Origin: Sediminibacter sp. Hel_I_10
Lineage (GTDB): Bacteria > Bacteroidota > Bacteroidia > Flavobacteriales > Flavobacteriaceae
NCBI RefSeq assembly: GCF_000688335.1
Contig: NZ_JHZX01000001.1
Span: 3,100,001-3,164,000 of the forward strand
DNA length: 64,000 bases
Reading direction: 5' to 3'
Shown: positions 1-9,300 of the stretch, in pieces
Layout: every line of letters begins with the position of its first letter
Position numbering within the stretch: position 1 is the first letter of the stretch
Position numbers and translations under genes: made by a program
Notes under the pieces: model-generated
The model's database searches: none
What the model saw: the letters and a program-made list of their open reading frames with translations, nothing else
What the model was told of the DNA's origin: nothing

Positions 1-555
1 GCGTTAGGGTCGATTGATTTAGTGAGCGAGAATTTCATCACAACACTTAACGTTCCTGATACCAATGAGATTGAGGCAGGAGAAAGTATAGAAATCATTG
101 CCAGTACCACGGCAGTAGATCCGATTTTTGAATGGTATTTTAACGATGTACTTATTTCTGGAGAACAAACAGAATCCTACATCGCAACTGAGTTTGGTAC
201 CTATACATTGGTAATTACACAGACAAATGGATGTGTGGTTTCAAATGAATTTATAGTTGAAATCAACGAAGCATTGGATCTGTTTCCAGATGTGGAAAAC
301 ATTCCAAATATTATCAGTCCTAATGGAGATGGTATTAATGATACTTGGATCATCCCAACACCATATGTGAGTGGGACCAATACTGAGGTGACGATTTTCT
401 CTAGACAAGGAGAAATGATATTTAACACAACAGACTATCAAAACAACTGGCCAATTGACCAATTAGACCTAACGAGTATCAATAAGGTATTCTATTACAT
501 CATCAAGACCTCAGACAGTGACATCAAAAAGGGGTCAATAACGGTTATTAAATAA
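1..555 (+). CDS. C-terminal part of a T9SS type B (gliding-motility-associated CTD) surface protein, 5' end outside window
   Basis: The frame is open from base 1, so this is the 3' part of a longer gene; the GTG at 22 is only the first start-like codon inside the window. The visible part has an Ig-like segment (FEWYFNDV, GTYTLVITQTNGC) followed by a C-terminal domain of about 90 residues that starts at NIISPNGDGINDTW and ends GSITVIK. The SPNGDGxND signature is that of the gliding-motility-associated C-terminal domain (CHU_C/TIGR04131), which directs type B substrates through the type IX secretion system. The stop lies 1 bp before the PorP/SprF gene, so the two are very likely co-transcribed and form a substrate/partner pair. 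Its base composition is AT-rich and it lacks the GC-rich terminal cassette of the two giant genes downstream. Its full size and N-terminal domains cannot be known from here. Confidence 0.85.
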   Translation, partial: ALGSIDLVSENFITTLNVPDTNEIEAGESIEIIASTTAVDPIFEWYFNDVLISGEQTESYIATEFGTYTLVITQTNGCVVSNEFIVEINEALDLFPDVENIPNIISPNGDGINDTWIIPTPYVSGTNTEVTIFSRQGEMIFNTTDYQNNWPIDQLDLTSINKVFYYIIKTSDSDIKKGSITVIK

Positions 556-556
556 T

Positions 557-3208
557 ATGAAAATTTATTTACTTACCATAGCACTAATTTTCTGTTCTAT
601 ACAGATGTTCTCCCAAGAAGATGATGGGGTAGTTTCCCTTGACCTACCGGTAAGAAATTCCTTGACATTTAATCGCTATTTAATCAACCCGACATTTAGC
701 TTTGTTAGAGAACAAAACAGATATATCAGTATCACCAATAAAAGGGAGTACACCCAATTTGAAGACGCTCCAACGACCTACATGGGCAGTTACTCTGGGC
801 GTTTAAAAGAAAATATAGGTGTAGGTCTTGGACTCTTTCAAGAAAACTATGGCGTACTTACGACGTTTGGTGGTATCTTAAATTTTGCCTATAACGCAAG
901 AATTCAGAGAGATAACAATTTAACCTTCGGGTTAAATTTAGGGGTTTACAATAGCGGCGTTAATACTGGTCGTGTCGTTACTAATTTTCAGGATCCTTCT
1001 CTAGAAAATGTGCCTTCTAATTTAGTATTAACGGTAAATCCTGGGATCAATTATGGATTATCTTTTTTAGATTTTGGAGTATCTATCAATAATCTTGTAT
1101 TGTATAATGTCAATACTTCTGAACTTATTCAAGATGATCCACAACAAAGCATTCAAGCTCATGTCATGCATACAGGATTGATCAATGCAAGTGGTTTTTT
1201 TGACGAAAGTAAATTTTCAGCATTAGCAAAAACAGAATTCGGTAAAGATCAAACCATAATTTCAGGTTTGGCAATGTTAACTGTACCAAAAGGTATTTGG
1301 GCACAAGTGGGTTACAATACGTTATATGGTGCTTCGGCAGGAGTTGGTCTTAATATCACTCAGAGCATTGCTGTAGAGTATAATTATGAGCAAGCTATTG
1401 GAGATTTGATGGATTTTGGTTCTTCTCACGAGATCTCTTTGGCCTTTAGATTTCAATCTAAAGAACGCTATCGCTATAATGGCGATGAAGAAGTTGCAGG
1501 ACTACTTTCTTCAAATAAAAAGAAAGTGAAGAGACCTACATCCAAAATAGACAAAGCGCAGGCAGAAGCTAATCGCCAGGCAGCGCAAGAACGTCGAGCT
1601 GAAGCTAAAAAAGATGCAGAAGCAAAAGCTATAACAAATGCCGAGGCGGAGGCACAAGCAGAAAATACAGCGCAATTAGAAGCAGAAGAAGCACAGGCAA
1701 AATTAGAAGCTCAAAAACAGGCGGAAATCGAAATTCAAAACGAAATAGATAAAGCGCTTAAAGCAGAAGAAGCATTAAGAGCGGAAGCAGAAAAAGCTAA
1801 AGCCAAGGCAGCAGCTGAAGAACAAGCAAAATTAGAAGCTCAAAGACAGGCGGAAATCGAAATTCAGAACGAAATTGATAAAGCGCTTAAAGCAGAAGAA
1901 GCATTAAGAGCGGAAGCAGAAAAAGCTAAAGCCAAAGCAGCGGCTGAAGAACAAGCGAAACTAGAAGCTCAAAGACAGGCGGAAATCGAAATTCAGAACG
2001 AAATAGATAAAGCCCTTAAAGCAGAGGAAGCATTAAGAGCGGAAGCAGAAAAAGCCAAAGCGATTGCAGCTGCCGAAGAACAGGCAAAATTAGAAGCTCA
2101 AAGACAGGCTGAAATCGAAATTCAAAATGAAATCGATAGAGCGCTTAAAGCAGAAGAAGCATTAAGAGCGGAAGCAGAGAAAGCTCAAGCTATTGCAGAG
2201 GCTGAAGAACAGGCAAAATTAGAAGCTCAAAGACAGGCGGAAATCGAGATTCAGAACGAAATTGATAGAGCGTTGAGAGAAGAAGCTGAGGCTATTGCAG
2301 CAGCACAAAAACAAACTGATCAAAACCCGAACCCATCAGATGCTTTAGGTCAATCTATGGTAGAATTGGTGGAGCAAACGGATAATGCAAAAGCAGAGCA
2401 ACAAGATCTATTAAAACGATTAAGTGATGCTGTGGCTGTTAAAGATCAAGATCTTAAGGATCTTAAGAAAGAAAATGATTTGAGCGAGCAGGGAGTGGTT
2501 ACGCCACCTAAAGAATTTAAGAGCGTTACGGCTGAAAATAATGCTATTGAAGCCTTAAAGTCTGAGCTTGATCAAACCATAGCTGAGCGCAGTAAAACCA
2601 TAGAAGAATTAGAAGAAATCTATAATGAGCGTATTAAGATTAAAAGTTTGAAAAATGATGAAGTGAGCTTGTTTTATAAAAATAAAATAGAAAGACTCAA
2701 AGCAGAGCAGGCTAAGGCTATTGAAGCACAAACTAACTTAACGACATCTTTGGCTGATATTAAAATAGCTACCGAGATAGAGCGTAAAAGAAGAATTAAG
2801 CGCGCAGTGTATGACAGTGATGCCGATAGATATGCCCAAGATAGAACGAAGTTGAAGGTTATTAAGCAAACTACTGCTTTGAGTAATGAGCCGCTTACAT
2901 CTGAAGATTTTGACTTTGGTGAAGAACAAAGTGGAAATATTCAAATCTTGAAGAATGTACAAAATGTAGAAGCTGGTTACTATGTGACCGTTGCCGTGCA
3001 CAATGATGTGAACAAGAGAGATGAATTTATTAAAAACATGGTAGCTTCAGGAGAATCAGATGTTGATTTCTTCTACGATGTCAACACCAGTAAATATTAC
3101 ATTTATTATCAAAAATTCAATTCGGTAGATCAGGCCAATAAAGCTTTAGAAGCAAAAGGTAGTCTGCCATACAACGAAAAAATGTCAATTGTTAAAATAG
3201 AAAATTAA
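557..3208 (+). CDS. PorP/SprF-family outer membrane protein fused to a tandem-repeat coiled coil and a SPOR-like C-terminus
   Basis: An 883-aa protein with a signal peptide (ends near MFSQ, residue 20). Residues about 20-305 are a PorP/SprF-type beta-barrel domain (RYLINPTFSF near the start; SHEISLAFRF as last strand). Family members work with T9SS, and SprF is needed for secretion of the adhesin SprB. Usual length is about 300-330 aa, so this one has some 570 extra residues. These include a Lys/Glu/Ala-rich helix with five 43-aa repeats (about residues 377-577), a second charged helical stretch, and a C-terminal part (about 805-883, YYVTVAVH to MSIVKIEN) resembling a SPOR domain. If that is right, the C-terminus would face the periplasm and bind peptidoglycan, tethering the barrel to the wall. 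It begins 1 bp after the type B substrate gene. PorP/SprF assignment is firm; SPOR is from overall pattern only. Confidence 0.82.
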   Translation: MKIYLLTIALIFCSIQMFSQEDDGVVSLDLPVRNSLTFNRYLINPTFSFVREQNRYISITNKREYTQFEDAPTTYMGSYSGRLKENIGVGLGLFQENYGVLTTFGGILNFAYNARIQRDNNLTFGLNLGVYNSGVNTGRVVTNFQDPSLENVPSNLVLTVNPGINYGLSFLDFGVSINNLVLYNVNTSELIQDDPQQSIQAHVMHTGLINASGFFDESKFSALAKTEFGKDQTIISGLAMLTVPKGIWAQVGYNTLYGASAGVGLNITQSIAVEYNYEQAIGDLMDFGSSHEISLAFRFQSKERYRYNGDEEVAGLLSSNKKKVKRPTSKIDKAQAEANRQAAQERRAEAKKDAEAKAITNAEAEAQAENTAQLEAEEAQAKLEAQKQAEIEIQNEIDKALKAEEALRAEAEKAKAKAAAEEQAKLEAQRQAEIEIQNEIDKALKAEEALRAEAEKAKAKAAAEEQAKLEAQRQAEIEIQNEIDKALKAEEALRAEAEKAKAIAAAEEQAKLEAQRQAEIEIQNEIDRALKAEEALRAEAEKAQAIAEAEEQAKLEAQRQAEIEIQNEIDRALREEAEAIAAAQKQTDQNPNPSDALGQSMVELVEQTDNAKAEQQDLLKRLSDAVAVKDQDLKDLKKENDLSEQGVVTPPKEFKSVTAENNAIEALKSELDQTIAERSKTIEELEEIYNERIKIKSLKNDEVSLFYKNKIERLKAEQAKAIEAQTNLTTSLADIKIATEIERKRRIKRAVYDSDADRYAQDRTKLKVIKQTTALSNEPLTSEDFDFGEEQSGNIQILKNVQNVEAGYYVTVAVHNDVNKRDEFIKNMVASGESDVDFFYDVNTSKYYIYYQKFNSVDQANKALEAKGSLPYNEKMSIVKIEN
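1687..2290 (+). repeat. 129-bp in-frame tandem repeat, five units, coding for a coiled coil
   Basis: The same codons (tagaagctca) recur at 1705, 1834, 1963, 2092 and 2221, exactly 129 bp apart. Each unit encodes 43 residues running from EEQAKLEAQRQ through EIQNEIDKAL to AEKAKAKAAA. Units are nearly identical at DNA level; the fifth is shortened at its end and diverges after DRAL. Exact in-frame spacing suggests expansion by slippage or unequal recombination, so copy number may vary between strains. Confidence 0.92.
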
Positions 3209-3301
3209 AAACAAAGCAGATTATATAGAACATTTTTAAAGTACCAATTCATTAGTTAACAAAGCCCATTGCTGATTAATGAATACCCAAATCGCAACAA
3301 C

Positions 3302-6300
3302 ATGAAAACACCTACTAACCCTAAGTCAATTGGCTCAATTGTAAGCGCATTGACATATTATTCCGAGAACCTCGTTATTGGTAAAGGAAATACCATAAAA
3401 AAATTGGTAGTCCTATTTACCATTTTTTTAAGCACGAGCGCTTTCGCCCAACTGGCTGTGCCATTTACGCCTAGACTGGATGGCGGGAGCATAAAGGTTA
3501 AAGGTGATGTTGTGTTTATTGGTAACAATATTGTAACCGCAGCAGGATTAGGTTTGCCCTATAATGGAAATCAGCAAAATAACTCCAATGAGGGTATTTA
3601 CGTTAACGTAGAAAGTGGTGGCGATCCTGATATCTTTAGTTCTAGTAGTGCCGATCTAACAATTGATACGGATTGTAAAAAGATTCTTTACGCCGGTCTC
3701 TATTGGGCATCTGTCTATCCTGTAGAAGTTGCGAATAATCAAAGTGCCAATTTCCAAGGAACACCAAGATTTGAAGATTGGAACCAGATCAAGTTTAAGC
3801 TGCCAACAGGTGATTTCATTGATTTGGTGGCAGATAATGATTCTGATCCAATAGGGGAGGAAGATGATATTATTTTTGATGGGTATGAATATTACGGCGC
3901 AGGTGTGCAAAACTCCTTTAAAGATTCTCCAATTATTTGTTATAAAAATGTCACTAATCTTGTTCAGAATCTGACTGAATCTGACGGGAAATATACAGTA
4001 GCAAACCTGCGAGCTACCAGAGGTAGAAGAAATGGAGGTTGTTCAGCAGGTTGGACGATGGTCGTTATTTATGAGAGCCCAATTTTACCTAGCAAATACA
4101 TTGCCGTTTTTGATGGTTACGCTGGCGTTCAAGGTAATACAGATTTAGATATTCCTGTTTCAGGATTTCAAACATTACCCGCACCATACCCTGTAAATGC
4201 GAATATTGGCGTAGGCGCTTTAGAAGGGGATTTTGGTATTTATGGAGATTCTTTCCGGTTCAAGGCAAGTGGTTCCACCAATTTTACAACCTTAAGTGAT
4301 GCTATAAATCAACCCAATAACTTTTTCAATTCAACCATTACCATGAACGGGGTTCACAACCTCAATCGAAATCCAGCAAGTACAAATACGCTAGGTTTAG
4401 ATATCAATAATTTAAAAATCCCTAATCCATCCAATTTGGTGATCCCAAATGATGAAACTGCGGGAGATTTAAAATTAACCACAAGCGGTGATGGTTTTGG
4501 AGCATTCGTGACGTCATTTTCTGTAGAAATCATTGAGCCAGATATTGTCTTGACTAAAATTGTTGAAGATGAATTTGGAAACAATATTGGTGGTCAAGTG
4601 GTTGATCTTGGTGATGAGCTCAATTATGTGATTGGCTTTCAGAATTTAGGAAATGATGATGCCACAGATTTTATAATTCGTGATATCCTTCCAATCAATA
4701 TCGTTTTTGATTACCCAAACGATGTGATCTCTCTGCCTCCAGGAGTTAGTGTAGAAAGTTATGATGCGGCTACCAGAGAAATTATCTTCAGAATAGAAGA
4801 TTATGTTGTAGAAGAGAATGATCCAGTTTCAGAAATTCGATTCAAGGTAACCGTAGTGGAGTCTTGTAGTCTTTTGGTAGATGTGTGTTCAGATTTAATC
4901 AACAATCAGGCTTATGCCACTTATAGAAGTGTATTAAATCCAGATTTTTTAATTACAGATGATCCAAGTTATAGCGCAAATACAGGTTGTTTATTATCAC
5001 CGCAAGCCACTAACTTTTTAGCAGATCTTAATGATTGTATTTTTACTCAAAACGAAACACTTTGTGGCTCTACTTTAGACATCACTGCAGCCAATGGCTA
5101 TGATTCTTATTCTTGGTCAACTAGCCCTTCTGGGACACCTGTTATCGGTACTACCCAAACCATTACCGTAAACGATCCTGGTGTATACTACGTGAGAAAT
5201 ACTGCTGTTGCGCCATGTCAATCTATTGATCAGATATTTAATGTAGAACTTTTCGGCGGAAATATTCAAAACCCAGTAATTCCTTATGCAGATGAGGTAA
5301 TTATCTGTCCTAATGATGGTAAGCCATTACCGAATATCTATTTATGTGGTGCCAATGATTTTAGGGATATTGAAACCAATATCGCTAGTGCCGCTTCAAT
5401 TATATGGGATAAGTTGGATGAGTCTAGTTGCACCTCCGTATCTAATCCGGATTGTGCCAATGAAAATGATAGCTGTGTTTGGAATTCAGTAGAGACAGGA
5501 TCCGATTTTACTGCAGAAGAAGCAGGACAATACCGATTGACCGTTAATTTTGAAGGAGGTTGCTTTGTTCAGTTTTACTTCAATGTATATCAAAACTTAC
5601 TAGATCCTTCAGTAACAACTACAGATATTGTTTGTGATACGCCAGGATCAATAACTGTTGGTGGTGTGCCAAGTGGCTATGAATATAGTTTGGATGGCAC
5701 AAATTTTCAATCCAACAGTACATTCTCTATTACTTCTGCAGGTATTTATACCGTATATATTAGACAAGTAGGTATTGAAACCAACCCTTGTATTTTTACT
5801 GTTGAAGATGTTCAGGTAAGAGACCGAAATTTTACCGGTTCTACTTTGGTGATTCAGCCATTTTGTAATGGGGATAAGGGTAGCATCCAAATTGCAGCAA
5901 ATGACGCCATTCCGCAATATTTCTTTGAACTTTACAATGGTGCTACGTTAGTGAATAGTGTTGGACCAATTGTAGATAACAATTATACATTCGAAAATTT
6001 AAATCCAGGAACTTATACAGCGACTTTAGAAACCGAAGATGGCTGTACTTATTCAGAAGAGATTACGATTATTGAGCCGCCACTTTTAACAGTTACTGCT
6101 GCTTTAACAGCGCCTTTGGCTTGTGAGGATGGTGAGATCACTATTTATCCTCAAGGAGGAACACCACCTTATTTTTATTTTGTAAACAGTACTACGGATT
6201 TCCAGACCGATCCCATTGTGATCGTGACCGATCCTAGTACTTATGAAATTATGGTTGTTGATGCCAACAACTGTACGGCAAGCACCACGATTTTAGTAGA

Positions 6301-9300
6301 TCGAATTTTAGCTCCAGAATTTACGGTAAGCACATCAGATATTACGTGTGCAAACGCTGGCAATGGTGGTACAATTACTATTAATGTTACCAATGCCAAT
6401 GGCAGTAGCTTACAATATAGTGTAGACGGTGGCGCAACGTTCATCAACTCCCCAGTATTTACGGGTCTTGGTGAAGGTGATCATGACGTTGTAGTGCAAT
6501 ATAGCATAGGAGGTTCGGTATGTTTAACAGATGCCCAAACCGTTACAATTACGTCAACAACAGCTATTGGAGGGACTGCAGAATTAACTCAAGCCTTTAC
6601 CTGTGCCACAGAGGCTACCATCACGGTGAGCACAGTGACTGGGGGTGATGCACCTTATACGTATAGCATTGATGGTATTAACTTTCAGAATAGTCCAGAT
6701 TTTACTGGATTAACTTCAGGAACATACACCATCACTATAAAAGATGCTAATGACTGTACCTCGTTAAGCAATCAAGTGGTCATTGATCCTTTAAATCCAA
6801 TCACAGATATGGATTTTGATGCCACTGCTTTATCGTGTCCTGAGCTTACTTCAGATGTTTCAATCATTAATGTTGTTGGTGGATCAGGCACTTTTGACTA
6901 TCAAATTACTGCACCTGCGTCTGCTCAAACGGCTTATCAAAGCTCTAATGTGTTTGCAGGATTAGCTCCAAACACATACACGTTCAGAATTCAAGATGAA
7001 AACGGATGTACTTACAGTAAAACACTTACCATAGCACCTTTGCCAGTATTGACTGTGAGTACCGTATTGACTAAAGATTTAGACTGTACGTCATCTCCAG
7101 ATGCTACAATTAACGGAACCATTTCTGGTGGTACAGCACCATTTACCTATGCTGTGTCTGTAGATGGTGGAACATATACTTCTGTTGGATCAACAGGTAC
7201 AACATTTAGCTATTCTACGCCAAATGAAGGCACCTATCAATTTGAAATTACAGACAGTAATGGATGTACCGTGACTTCTGGAGTTCAAACAGTTCAAGAA
7301 ATATCATTACCAGACTTAAGTGTTGTAACACAAACACAACCGATCTTATGTAATGGAGATAGTAATGGGTCTATATCAGTGACTATTGATAACACAGTAG
7401 GAACTGCACCATTTACAATCAATGTTACCAATGATACTACAGGCGTAGATTATGGAACTCAGACTTCTGGTTTAGCTGCGGGTAATTATACGGTTACGGT
7501 TACCGATGCTAAATCATGTAGCGCAACGGAGAACATAATAATCGATCAGCCAGAGCCAATCATGGTCAACTATTCTACCGTGGATATTTCATGTGCTTCT
7601 GGAGGGATTTCTCAAGGCTCCATTATTATTGATGGGGTTACAGGGGGAACATCGCCTTATAACTATTTTGTGACAGGGACTAATGGATATGAAAATTCAG
7701 AACTTAATACCACGGGTTCAACATCTGTGAGTTTTGATGTTGTTGATTTCGGACTTTATCAAATAAATGTCGTAGATGCCAATGGTTGTTCTGTATTATT
7801 TCAGGATGTATTGGTGGCATCACCTCCAACAGATTTAGATATTAATATAGATACTACTGTAGACTGTCTTACTGGAGGGGAAGCAGTAGTTAGCGTAGGC
7901 TCATCTTTAGCGAGTGCTGGACCATTCTTTTTCAGTATCTATCAAGGACCAGTTTCTGTGTATCCAAATCCTGCAGGGTCATGGATTGCAGAAGATGCAC
8001 CAGGGAGTCAATCGGCTACCTTTACAGGTTTAACGCCTGGGGTTCAATATACCTTCATCGTTTATGATGCAGCTACAGATTGTAGTTATTATGAGCCTTC
8101 AACAGCACCAATACCAACCAATTCTACCTTAACGGCTACTGCTGTTAGCGCAAATAATATTACATGTAATGGTAGTGATGACGGTAATGTATCGTTCACG
8201 GTTAATAGTGTTTATGCTGCACCTGCTACGGTATCTTATGAGATATTTGAATCGCTTTCTTTAGAAACAACAGGAATTAGCGGTACAGGCGTGGTACCTT
8301 CAAACGGTGCTTTAAATGTTACCAATTTAGGAGCATTACCTTTTGGAAACTACTATGTACTCATCACTGAAACCGTAGGCCCAAATACGGGCTGTAGTGT
8401 GGTAAGTGTTCCTTTTAACATTACCGAATCTGCACTTCCTTTAGAGCTTACAGCTTCTGTGGATAACAATGCAAATTGTGTTGACAATTCAGGACTTATT
8501 AGTGCTGTTGCACAGTTTGGTACAGCCCCTTATCAATATCAAGTGACTACAAGTGCAACGGCGCCTTTGGCTTCAGATACGAACTGGGCCAACGCAAGTA
8601 CATTTAACTTAAACGCAGGTAATTATTACGTTCACGTGATCGATGCTTATGGTTGTATCGTAACGAGTCCTGTTCAAGTATTGCCTATGGATCCTGCACC
8701 TAGTATTTCCGCAGTTACTAATAACCAATGTACGGTAGAAGATGGTGCATATGCTATTGATGTTACTTTAGATGTTGCTGGGATTGCCCCATACAGTTAT
8801 AGTATAGACGGTGGTGCATTTCAAACGCAAACCGCGCCATTCACAATTTCAAATCTCGTTTCTGGTACGCATACGGTCGAAGTTCAAGATGCCAACGGTT
8901 GTGGTAATTTGGTTTCTATAGATGTTGTCGCACCATTAGATATGGTTCCTGCAGTAACTGCTTTTCCTTCATGTAACGATAATGATGGTGAAATCACACT
9001 AATAGGATCAGGCGGGTCAGGATCATATACGTATAGTATTAATCCTAGTGCCACATCAATTTCGTTTTCTGGAAGCTCATTTACAGGAGTTCCTTCTGGA
9101 GATTATGTGGTGACAATGACAGATGATCTTACGGCTTGTACTGAAGATGTGAGCATAACAATACCAAGTGCCAATCCATTAACATTTACGCTTACGCCGA
9201 CTACGGTGATTTGTTTTGGTGAAGATGCACCTTTTGAAATCAATGTTAGTGGGTATACAGGCGCTTATACTTATGAAGTATTCAATACTGCCGGTACATC

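Noticed and set aside
1687-2290. CRISPR-like array
   Set aside because: The 129-bp periodic units are contiguous, in frame and code for a coiled coil. There are no unique spacers.
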